In this document: in pieces, positions 51,701 through 60,000 of the stretch
Position numbering within the stretch: the stretch's first letter is position 1
How the letters are laid out: the number at the start of each line of letters is the position of its first letter
From: Acanthaster planci
Lineage: Eukaryota > Echinodermata > Asteroidea > Valvatida > Acanthasteridae
Assembly (NCBI RefSeq): GCF_001949145.1
Contig: NW_019091470.1
Location: 550,810 to 610,809 of the forward strand
Length of the DNA: 60,000 nucleotides
Direction: 5' to 3'
Translations under genes and position numbers: made by a program
Notes under the pieces: model-generated
Databases searched by the model: none
What the model saw: only the letters and a program-made list of their open reading frames with translations
Told to the model about the DNA's origin: nothing

Positions 51701-54135
51701 TAACCAACAATGTCGCAGCAGGTGACACCGGTGCCCAGCCAGAGGTACACGTAGGCCCAGTTCAGCACTGGTGTCAGCCCTTCTGTGGGAGTGAGTAGTT
51801 GGTAACAGTAAGGAAAATATCACTCCCTGGCAAGGAGTGCAAATGTTTAGATGACAGAAAGAACAAAAAACCTGCAAATAACTGCTGTGCAAACACATCT
51901 CAACCACTGTCATACATTGTATTAGCAGCTCCATTTTTTAAAATTTGGCTGATATAGGGCTGCATGTATCTCAACGGATGTTAAATGTATCGCATTATTC
52001 CACACCGCTATCACCTTTTTTGGCCCAAAATAATTTTTTCACCTGCGGGTGGTTATTTCACAAAATATTGGCCATAAACCCAACCTGTTAGGGTCTAGTC
52101 ACTCTGGTGTTGATGTTGGTGGGTTTACATCAACAGCAGAGTCACAGCATGGTCAGTCTCCATTAAGGCGCATGTATTCAAAGACATGACAGATAAAAAA
52201 CAAGTATATATTTTGCCATCGTACAGTTGCACATCATTTTTTTTCACACGGCTGGCTCTGAACCAAATGGAGCAATTCTCCCCTTTGGATCAAGTGTGTG
52301 TGTTCATTGCAATTTGATCCCTCTGTCAGATCAGTGGATTGCAAGTTAAATTTTTTCTACACCCAAAAGTTCCAAAATTATCCCTTCATTTTCATGCTAG
52401 GTTTTTTTTTTTTTATCAAATCCCAAGTTGGATTTCAAGATACATGTACACTATATTTCAATTTTATTGTGATCCGTGGCTCTGGAATGATAATTCACAA
52501 TTGAAAATGCAACTTGTACATGTTGTAAAGAACTGGAAACTGTGTGGAAAGAATGTTGCATCCTGCCTCCACTATGTTTAATGCTCACCATTCATATATC
52601 ATCTCAATAGTCAGTCATTGCAGAAATGCTGAAAAGACACAACTTTGTGACTAAATACATTCAAATTTTGTTAACAAATTATCAACTCCCCATAGACTTC
52701 ACACGTAACTACTGAAGTGAAGGCAGGATGAATGAACATTCTTTCCAAGACTTTCAATCCATAAATGCCATATCTTGGCCTAGTTGGAATAACTAGGACC
52801 CTACCATTCGCTTCTTTTAAGGTTTAGATATGGTCAGACGATAGGGTCCGCCCTAGCCCCACACGTAGGGCTGTGGATGGCTCTCTTTTGAAATCCGTCT
52901 CTTTTCTGATTGCCATCGCAGCCCTACTTCAAGGCATGTCTTAAATGCCTGAAATCCAAACTGCAGGATTGTCACAAACTGGGAATCCAATATCTTCTGA
53001 AGTGAGAATGACTTGACAATTTTACTTACACTGTCATATTCCTCAGACTCAGAGTTTGGACTTTCAAACGATCACCCTAAAGCTTTCCAGAACCGTATGT
53101 TTTCCGATGTATGGCGCCTTGATAAACCCGGCCAGCGGTATTGACATGCTGACAGTGGGTGTCACCATTTTGAAAATGAGGCCTACCAACAAAGGCAGTG
53201 CTTCATGCATTGGATTTCAAGGCACCCGACAGGTGCTCTGGTATAGGCCCACATGTACAGTGTAGGTTGTACGGAACTTGTATCATACAAAACTGGTTCC
53301 TGTCACCTTGAGTGTCTGTGCTTGTGTGACAGACGAACAGGGAATCAGTGAAATGTGTGCATGTACGGGGAATAACCAGTGAAATGAGTATTTGAATGTA
53401 TGCACTCGCACCCATGCAATGTAGTACACTGTACGAGAAAACATGCCCATACGTCATTACATGCACATGTAGGCCCCTAGTCCACTATGCCATGCTCCAT
53501 ACACGTGCCGTGGGCATGTTGTACACTAGCATGGTGCGCAAGCAACTCATTACATTACTTATCAATACAGTGACAATACGAATTATGCATTTACGGCACC
53601 TGTTGGGCATTTGATGCACGATATGTGGCAAACGGACCTCAGCCTTGTGCCGTGCAGCAATGCTACTGCTACCCAGGTGTACGCATGCACTTTAACGAAA
53701 GCTCCTACCACTGGTGTCCTCATCACTCTGCCCCGGCCTCTTCCTTTTCGACCTGCCCTAGCCCCGTGTAGCGGCGAGTAGCAGTGGGTTTGTGCACATG
53801 TCTATGGAGTAGCATTTTTTCTGATACTCTGCCCCGGCCCATTCCTTTTCGACCTGCCCTGCAATGCCTTTCCACAGTTGTGCAAAATCAACTTTTCGGT
53901 ATTAGCTATAAGGCTTATGGAGCGGAGCAAGTTTCATGGACCGGCCTAGGCCTACATGTAGGTCAACTGGATAGGCCGAGGCCTACATGAAGTCAGGTGA
54001 TAGTAGGCCTAATTATTTCTGTTTAAAATAATACAAATTACAATGTAATAAAATTAAAGTTTCCCTCACCTGGTATTCCTCATCACTTCCAGAGTCACTA
54101 GAAGACAAAGTTTCCTTGGATTTGTACCGTGGCAT
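48664..54135 (-). CDS. SUB1: SUB1/PC4 transcriptional coactivator (activated RNA polymerase II p15), complete multi-exon gene
   Basis: Nuclear coactivator that binds single-stranded DNA and helps RNA polymerase II transcription and DNA repair. Preferred CDS exons in transcript order: 54135-54070, 53752-53727, 53060-53030, 51217-51113, 50254-50146, 48746-48664. All junctions are GT-AG and the phases agree (0, 2, 0, 0, 1), giving about 139 aa; human PC4 has 127. The N-terminus is Ser/acidic (starts [10 protein letters not shown], then [12 protein letters not shown]), then a Lys-rich linker, then the PC4 domain at roughly residues 77-137. Diagnostic motifs are [19 protein letters not shown] and KPGKKGISL, followed by EQWEKLK. 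The aromatic after IREY is Tyr where human has Trp. Exons 1, 4, 5 and 6 are secure. Exons 2 and 3 are the weakest part, because their acceptors lack a good pyrimidine tract, but joining 1 directly to 4 would also keep frame. Confidence 0.9.
50146..50254 (-). CDS. SUB1: SUB1 exon 5 (core of the ssDNA-binding PC4 domain)
   Basis: Starts after TGACAG and ends AAAAAAG before a GTAATT donor (phase 1). It encodes [19 protein letters not shown] and [12 protein letters not shown]. The [11 protein letters not shown] and KPG(K/R)KG segments are the family hallmark beta-strands and DNA-contact loop. Confidence 0.95.
51113..51217 (-). CDS. SUB1: SUB1 exon 4 (Lys-rich linker into the PC4 domain)
   Basis: Thirty-five codons between a TTCACAG acceptor and a GTGAGTG donor, phase 0 on both sides. 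It encodes two Lys clusters (PKKKKMKEK and [10 protein letters not shown]) and ends EDHMYP. This matches the basic region and the DNMFQ-type entry into the ssDNA-binding domain of human PC4. Confidence 0.85.
53030..53060 (-). CDS. SUB1: SUB1 candidate exon 3 (acidic)
   Basis: A 31-nt exon candidate ending at a strong GTAAGT donor in phase 0. The only useful frame gives [10 protein letters not shown], in keeping with the acidic PC4 N-terminal half. The acceptor (TTTGAAAG) is poor, and an in-frame TGA just upstream prevents a longer exon. Confidence 0.5.
53727..53752 (-). CDS. SUB1: SUB1 candidate exon 2 (downstream copy of a duplicated exon)
   Basis: A 26-nt exon candidate after GGGCAG and before a GTGATG donor. 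It keeps the frame open (VEKEEAGA plus a split Asp codon) between exon 1 and exon 3. A near-identical copy lies 101 bp upstream in the gene at 53828-53853. An alternative reading from the earlier AG (exon 53757-53709, [16 protein letters not shown]) has good splice sites too but does not match the phase of exon 3. Confidence 0.35.
53828..53853 (-). CDS. SUB1: SUB1 alternative exon 2 (upstream copy of the duplication)
   Basis: Second copy of the 26-nt exon candidate. The acceptor follows TTGCAGGGCAG and the donor is GTATCA. It would encode VEKEWAGA in place of VEKEEAGA. Each copy alone preserves frame with exons 1 and 3; including both would not. It could be a mutually exclusive exon or a decayed duplicate. 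Confidence 0.25.
54070..54135 (-). CDS. SUB1: SUB1 exon 1 (start codon, acidic Ser-rich N-terminus)
   Basis: Twenty-two codons from an ATG, ending in CAG before a GTGAGG donor (phase 0). It encodes [10 protein letters not shown] followed by a Ser/Asp/Glu stretch, closely matching the N-terminus of metazoan PC4 (human begins MPKSKELVSS). In human PC4 this region is phosphorylated by CK2; that is knowledge of the family, not visible here. Confidence 0.8.
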
Positions 54136-54300
54136 TGTAGAAAAGCCAGATTATTCAGCCTAGTCCGTATAATTTGTTGCTTTGCTCTAGACTATGGTGT
54201 ATTTATCAGCATAATTTCTCCACACAAAATGACATTCCCGCTTTGTATCGGAAGTTCTGCCGCATGAATGCGACACAGGTTTTTTCATTGGACCGCAGGA
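54136..54300 (-). promoter_or_regulatory. SUB1 proximal promoter candidate
   Basis: Immediately upstream of the SUB1 ATG. An ETS-type core CGGAAGT lies on the plus strand at 54249-54255 and a CCAAT box on the minus strand at 54287-54291, about 155 bp from the start codon. No TATA box is evident. This pattern is usual for housekeeping genes; the transcription start itself is not visible. Confidence 0.35.
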
Positions 54301-55065
54301 CAGTCGCCTCCCCTAAAGAGCACACGTAATATGGACGTAAAACACAACCATTAAAGGTGCCAGACTAATGGTATCAACGGAGGCCTCGAAAAGACGTTAC
54401 CCTAGAGCCAGAAACATCGCATAATGATCGTACGTCCTCTTGCGAAAGTTCCAGAGAGCACAAAAACAATAAGTATTTTCAACCTAAGAATCCAGTACAG
54501 TTATTTATCTGAAATTTCATTTCTCCCTGAATAAAACAGCCCCTTCTGCAAATCTAAAGTTATTTTCCCCCAGTCAGCAACGCAAATAAATGAATAACAA
54601 TGACAACAGACCAGTCGTTTTTAAAAGCATTTTTTATTATAAGCGCCAGCTTCAAGCTATCTTCTTTATGAAAAATGATTTGACGAGTCTAGCAGACAAC
54701 TATGCATCAATGCACTGGATCTTCAACACCTATTCTTAAAGATTCTTTCCATTAACGAAACCCTGCCCTGGGTTCTGTGTACATTCTTAATCTTGTGAAA
54801 CCAAAGAATGAATTTCCCAACACAATGATCAATATTAAAGTTCAAATAAGGTTTAGAGAGAAGTATAATTATTAATGTTTCTAATTGCCCTCGTGTGCAG
54901 TGGGCGGGGCTAGGTGGACCAGTCTTTTGCGCACTAAGGGTGCGTTCAATTACGTGTAGATTCCTGGCGAGTTGACTCGGGTTTAACCTCGTGCCCACCG
55001 TCCTCGTGGTTTCACACAGCCACCCCGGTCAGGGTTGCCCCGTGTAAGCTAATGGAGCGTATCCT
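54301..55065. other. Intergenic spacer between the SUB1 promoter and the DUF4773 gene 3' end
   Basis: No open frame with coding character. It has a GC-box-like GGGCGGGGC at about 54902 and otherwise AT-rich sequence. Confidence 0.4.
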
Positions 55066-55071
55066 TTTATT
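55066..55071 (-). terminator. Polyadenylation signal candidate for the DUF4773 gene
   Basis: AATAAA on the minus strand, about 430 nt after the stop codon. It is the first canonical hexamer noticed downstream. Confidence 0.4.
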
Positions 55072-55279
55072 TGGCCACACCTTTTAGAACACCCCTGTTA
55101 AATTTTTACACATTGAGTTTTGTTTGACTCAGATTTTTCCGCGCTCTGCGTCCGTTTTGTGCATCATGTAATTAAACAAAAATTGTATTTTCACAAACAG
55201 CGTTGAAATGATTGAACAGCAATAGGTCAATAGACACCTCCATACTGATGACGCCGCAATTTTTTCCAATCTGCTCTCC

Positions 55280-55317
55280 TATGGTGCTTAGTGGACCGTG
55301 ACTCCACTGGCACCATA
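55280..55317. other. Hairpin in the DUF4773 3' UTR
   Basis: TATGGTGC (55280-55287) pairs with GCACCATA (55310-55317) and AGTGGA (55290-55295) with TCCACT (55303-55308). The inner junction has a small bulge, and the loop is 7 nt. Confidence 0.6.
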
Positions 55318-55499
55318 AAAAACTGTAATATTAACATAAGCTTGTGACGTCATCAATACGTAGGCCTATTCTTTAACTGGCTTTCCTGGATAAACACGCC
55401 AGTCTTCTTTTTAGTAACAATAAACATAGCCTCTACGGGTTATTAGTGGAGCAAACGGTATGGGGGTCAGTCCCGATCTTCGAGCTTGGTTCGCTGTCT

Positions 55500-55837
55500 C
55501 TAGTTCTCCCCGTCGTCTGCGGTAAGGTAGGGCTCCAGCGCAATAGTCAGCGGGAAGTTGTCAGCGGTCAGCTCCCCGCCCATCACCGGCCCTGCCAGGG
55601 CCTCGGCCAGGTCGCCCATGTGCAGAATGCCCTCCACCTCGGGGGAGCGGCCGTACAGGGCCAGGTGCAACGGGATCTTGAAGCAGCCCAGCTTGACCGT
55701 CGCCACCGTTTTCCCGAGTAACTTGGCCTGCAGGCGGCCGCAGCCGCTGAGGGCGTCCTTGGTGAGAGACAGGTCGTAGAGGGAAATGCACACCTTGCCG
55801 ACTCCCAGCGGCTCGCAGATTGGGGGAGGGTTTTTCA
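55500..55837 (-). CDS. DUF4773 gene, last coding exon
   Basis: Acceptor TTTTACTTGCAG, 111 complete codons, then TAG at 55502-55500. Four conserved Cys (in PPPIC, VCIS, SGCG and LGCF) complete the domain. The remaining C-terminal half is a family-specific extension. Confidence 0.85.
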
Positions 55838-58534
55838 CTGCAAGTAAAAGAAGATGGCACGTCCAATAGTATGTAGTAGTCGGATTGAAATGGCAGAATT
55901 ATTATTGGTACGCAAAATCTGGATTCCTCCATTTTCGCGGCGAACCCAAGTGGAATGGAAAACTCTAGAGTTTACAAAGCGATTAATATCCTTCCCATTT
56001 CGCCAATTTGAAGTCCGTTCATCTACATAAAGATCTGAACCTGCTGAATCTATTACGTCCTTTCAATCAATGCACTATTTTGACGCGAATGTTTGCACTC
56101 TTATCGCCGTCATTACCGTATGTGCTCGTCAAGTGACACGAATCTACTCACAACCTTCTCTCCAGCTTTTGGTCTGGGTCGGTTTGCTGCTCAACATTAG
56201 GGAGGGTCGACTGCTCAAACGTAACCGTTGGATTTAATCACATTCAACATGGGCGAATGGAACTTAATGAGCTTCGTTGAGATTGGAACCAATGAATCAT
56301 TGTCACATGATGTGTGCTCCACCGATCAAATGACAAGAATGGGTGAGTTAGTTATGTGCATATTTACAAGCCCAACATAATCTATTTTCAGCGCCCCTTG
56401 AAAAACTGTCTGACCGCAGGCTACCCCGCATGCACGTCACCCCGTTGTGCCACTGAAGACATATACCAAAAAAAAATTTGTACACTGTAAGAGGAACTCC
56501 AAGGCAGCTATTACCTCATTTCTTCAAAGAGTTCATCCATTTCGCGTTTTGCGTAATTTTATTTTAAGCTTCCTTTGAGAGGTTGCTGAATCAGAACAAA
56601 GGGCCGACTTTGAGAGCGTTGCATACGAGCCCTTTCAAGAGGGCGCACTTGGGATGAGTCGTATTTTTTTTCAGTTTTCAGTACGGCTTCAAGATAGCAG
56701 TTTATTGGGGTGTGGCTTCCACCCCTACCTTGCCATGCAATTGAAGTTTTGTAGCCTCCAGAGCTACGGTCAGGTCAATTGTCAGCGAGTCTCTGAGTAT
56801 TTCGCGGGAAGCGAAGACGTCAGGCCTATAGCTGAAAGCAACAGATTCGAATGCAACCCTAAATTGTTTGTACTTACGCGACAAAGTCTTCGTGAAAACG
56901 GTTTTCCCGTCAATCGTGAGGGACAGGGAGACGCCGATGTTGGAGGACAAGAACTGAACCTTGATGCAAACTGCATATGGCAAATAAAAAGGGAGAAACA
57001 AGGAAACAGCTTGTGAAATTAAATCGTATACCGATGATCCCCCTTTCAGATTACAACGGATGCATTCAATTAGCTTGCATTGGGGCAGCTCTGACCTGAG
57101 GATGGTCGTGTTTGCTGTGCCAAACAAATGAGACGGTCGGGACGAAGTCACCCGTGTAACTGGTGCAAGCTAATCGAATGCACTAAATGTAATAAGGCTG
57201 AAGGCATCTTATATGCATCTGCACGTGTTTTGCCAGCCACTTTTAGAAGCCCATGACATGGGCACAGCGTTAACAGCTAGCATCGGAGACTGGGGGTCAA
57301 TCATGAGCCACCGTACTAACTCGTATAGTAAATACCAGGCCGCCGCCTTTAAGGATGCGATGGGATGGATGTTAATTGAAACGACGCAGGCCGAGTTCTG
57401 CTTTAATCTAATTTCATAGCTTTAATGGCGTGGTAAGCAAAGAAAAAGGAGACGACCAGGCCCGTTGAAATTCCTGCCTTTTGTTTATGTATTGAAAATT
57501 AGATTTTATTAAATTCTTGGGAAAAAATTCGACCCTGCCAGGATTCGAACCTGGAATCCCCTGATCCGTAGTCAGATGCCTTATCCGTTGGGCCACAGGG
57601 CCAGTTATCAATATCTATTTTCAGCAAGCCGTAACCAAAAACATTTTTGTGACCCACAGGAACAACCAGGAACATGGTATAGTAAGAACATAAAACGTAC
57701 CAGTTGGATGTGTAGCTATTTTAAGCCTAAATGTTATTTTCATTGGCATTCGTCGATGGCTACATTGGGCATTGTTTCAGTTCATGTAGGCCTAAAAAGA
57801 GGCCACTGAGCAAAGTTTCTTTTTATTTTGAACAGAACCGGCAACATTCAATTCTTCCGGAAATGACCTCATGCAATAGCGCCCTCACTTGTTGGGAAGA
57901 GCATAGCAAATTGTAAATACTAAAAAAAGTACACTTTCAATGAGACTAAACAAACATCTAAAGACAAGTACGTTACATTAATTCTCTCTCATCATTTTTG
58001 GGGGACCAAAAACACATGATGAAAGCATCAAGGGACAAATATAGAACCACTCAGATATCCACGCTTGAGTGTTCTCTTCTAATATACGGCTCCCCTGTGT
58101 TGTTATCTGCATTCGGCCATGCTGGTAACTCGAGTCCCATGACTGTGATATCCACGAACATCTACTCTCATGGCCAAACACCCCCCCCCCAAAAAAATAG
58201 AAACGAAGAAAACACAGAGGGACTGACAGCCCGACACTATACTGAAGAACGACAGGCAGGCCGACAGACGGCCCAACAGAACGACAGACAGACCGACACC
58301 CTGACAGACAGGCAGAGTGGCAGACAGACCGACTGACCGACAGACAGACGGACAGGCCAACAAACAGATTCTTTCCGATGTTGAACTCACTGTTGTTGTT
58401 GATCTTTATCGCCTTTATTTTGATTCGTTGGCAGCACTGGCACTGATCGTGAGAGCAGGAGCAGGGGCCGTTCGCGCTCACACTCGGGGACAGGTCCAGC
58501 CACTCGTCCACGGTATCTGTGGATTCCACAAGAG
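55500..58534 (-). CDS. Secreted-type cysteine-rich protein of the DUF4773 family, 5'-partial
   Basis: Exons in transcript order: 58534-58391, 56970-56878, 55837-55500, all GT-AG and all joined in phase 1. They encode about 190 residues. Exon A carries the signature CSCSHDQCQCC followed by RIKIKAIKI. Exon B gives CIKVQFLSSNIGVSLSL then DGKTVFTKTLS. Exon C begins KNPPPICEPL, continues VCISLYDLSL and KLGCFKIPL, and ends in an acidic tail before TAG. The CxCxxxxCxCC cluster, the NPPPIC motif and the LGCFKI end are hallmarks of DUF4773, a family of invertebrate extracellular proteins without known function. Exon A enters in phase 1, so at least one upstream exon (start and signal peptide) is missing here. 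The roughly 55-residue tail beyond the domain is not part of the usual core. Confidence 0.8.
56878..56970 (-). CDS. DUF4773 gene, middle exon
   Basis: 93 nt between the acceptor CCATATGCAG and the donor C|GTAAGTAC, phase 1 on both sides. It contains one Cys and alternating hydrophobic beta-strand-like segments. Confidence 0.8.
57530..57602 (-). tRNA. tRNA-Arg (anticodon ACG)
   Basis: 73-nt cloverleaf with no intron. The acceptor stem GGCCCTG pairs with CAGGGTC. The A box TGGCCCAACGG and the canonical B box GGTTCGAATCC are present. The anticodon stem is TCTGA/TCAGG with loop CTACGGA, placing ACG at 34-36 and a purine at 37. A T6 terminator follows at 57527-57522. It lies inside an intron of the DUF4773 gene, on the same strand. 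Confidence 0.96.
58241..58371 (+). repeat. Imperfect GACA/GACC-type microsatellite
   Basis: Degenerate runs of GACAGACAGACC, GACAGGCAG and similar units. The tract lies in the DUF4773 intron and ends about 20 bp from the exon A donor. Confidence 0.8.
58391..58534 (-). CDS. DUF4773 gene, first visible exon
   Basis: 144 nt between the acceptor GTTGGTTTTAG and the donor AACAACA|GTGAGTT, phase 1 in and out. It encodes the mature N-terminus and the CxCxxxxCxCC cluster. The Leu-rich stretch just upstream (FLLVLA) is mostly intron and is not taken as the signal peptide. Confidence 0.75.
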
Positions 58535-60000
58535 CTAAAACCAACAGAAACAAATGGCCATCTTGAAAAAAAAATTCCTTCGTCGAACTGCTTGGCTGGG
58601 TGTTTCATGTTACAATTTTTCCTGATGACGGAAGGGGGGCATTGTTGGGAAAAATAAGATTTTCTGCCTTTTTAACATGTGCCATATGTGTTTGCAACAA
58701 ATAACAGTAGAATCTAGATACATTTATCGAAAATAAAATAGTTCCTACAACTTGGTTGCCTACACCTTGGTTGTTAATAATGATAATAATAAATGGCATG
58801 TAACATGCTCTGAACCAAATCATTGTGCGTAATCGAGAGCGTAATTACTCTGAAACATTACCTCGGTTAAATTTTAACCAAAGGAAGGGTGAAAATGCAA
58901 CTAACCAAATATGGGAGGAGAATTACTTTCTGTTTCATTTTTCACCCACAAAATGAGTGGATATTAGCCATTGTTAAAACAAACTAGAAAATTAATTTCC
59001 ATCACCCAAATTGGGTTGAAACAACCTAAACTGTTGTGTAGTTACAGTTTTCACCCTCCCTTGGGGTACATTTAACCCTGGCAATTGTCGTGATAATAAA
59101 ATCGGACGGGAATGCCAAACGGGGACAGTGAAAACAGGTGACAAAAGCAATAAGTCACAAAAACATTTTAAAACAGCTATCGCTTCACATTTGCCTCGTC
59201 ACAGAGCATAATGATTTTGCAAACGGGACTCAAACGGGACGGGAAAACAAAACAATTGTTCAATAAGCGAGTGAATGACAAGGCTTTTCAGAGCGTAGCA
59301 TTGGCTCGATCGTTCTGGACCAACTGGATACCTTGAGGTTATTTTGTTTCAAGTTGAGTTTTCGATCTGCTGACATTCAGATCATCCGGCTTAAATAACT
59401 ATCTTCCTCTCAATCTGGTCGAACTCTTGACGGGCAAAAAGGCCTATCCATTCAGCCCCGCCCTAGCTGCTATGTTCTGACCAATCACAGCCATGATTAA
59501 TGTCCAACATACGTACACAAAGGTTTGACATGCCTACACGTGCGTATGATGTGCGCGGCTGGAAAGTGTAGTGGGAAGAGCACGTGTTGCGTGCCCACCT
59601 CACAGTGGGTGGGGCTTCCTGGGACGGTCCACGGTTTCGTTTATCGCAAGTTCCCGCCAATTACCATAGAGTTATGTTACGCAAGAGGATAAAGAGGACT
59701 GCAACTTTCTCTATTAACTTGCATCTGTTGTTCATGCGATTCACTGCACCCTGTGTAAAACACTTGTAATCTCGTGACTGTTTACTCGCTTTGGTATCAG
59801 ATGAAGGATTTTGTATCTATGGGTGCGTTTGTCTAGTCAAGGTCTGATCCAGACGGTGGAGCCATATTGGAATGTGTTTTGTAAGAAATGAGTTTAAAAT
59901 AACAATCTCATTACCTTGACAAGTATGAGAATGGCATACCTGTCCGCTTAGGTCCGAGAGCTTAATGTTTGAGGAGGGTATAATTTTATACACAAAATTA
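58535..60000. other. Region upstream of the first visible DUF4773 exon; no exon identified
   Basis: Should contain or lead to the signal-peptide exon. I found no ATG-led hydrophobic exon with a phase-1 donor on the minus strand. A few GTATG or GTAATG donor-like sites occur around 59915-59945, without coding support. Confidence 0.3.

Noticed and set aside
57978-58553. 191-codon open frame on the minus strand with repeated CLSVCRSV-like units
   Set aside because: Translation of the GACA microsatellite; only its first part coincides with the DUF4773 exon.

Overview
The window looks like nuclear DNA from a marine invertebrate, most likely a deuterostome such as an echinoderm. It has intron-split genes with GT-AG junctions and a Pol III tRNA with internal A and B boxes. 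Interspersed repeats are frequent, with many short motifs such as TACATGTA and TAGGCCTA, and base composition is moderate with no strong CpG depletion. The lineage is inferred from general repeat texture and gene families, not from a diagnostic gene.

The gene-bearing part is the right end, 48.6-58.6 kb, with everything on the minus strand. A complete SUB1/PC4 gene (transcriptional coactivator p15, ssDNA-binding) runs from 54135 to 48664. Its splice phases match throughout, and it carries a tandemly duplicated small exon near its 5' end. Upstream on the same strand is a gene for a secreted-type cysteine-rich protein of the DUF4773 family, with three exons and its stop at 55500. Its signal-peptide exon was not found and may lie beyond 60000. 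An intact tRNA-Arg(ACG) sits in an intron of that gene, on the same strand. The 930 bp between the genes hold the putative 3' end of the DUF4773 gene and the SUB1 promoter, with ETS and CCAAT motifs.

The left 48 kb has no gene I can name. It contains foldback (MITE-like) elements at 11.5, 16.9, 17.2, 28.7 and 37.6 kb, a probable non-autonomous hAT-type element at 41.8-42.6 kb, a SINE-like tRNA-derived piece at 31.8-32.0 kb, a three-copy dispersed repeat (4.0, 32.4, 43.8 kb), and GC-richer patches that resemble cis-regulatory DNA. The 11.5 kb foldback holds three tandem copies of a perfect histone mRNA 3' stem-loop sequence.

There are also unassigned candidate exons whose splice phases agree pairwise: 20786 and 23314 on plus, 26288 and 25723 on minus. 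They may belong to genes with long introns and are low-confidence. Overall this is a gene-poor, probably regulatory landscape beside a compact housekeeping and secreted-protein locus.
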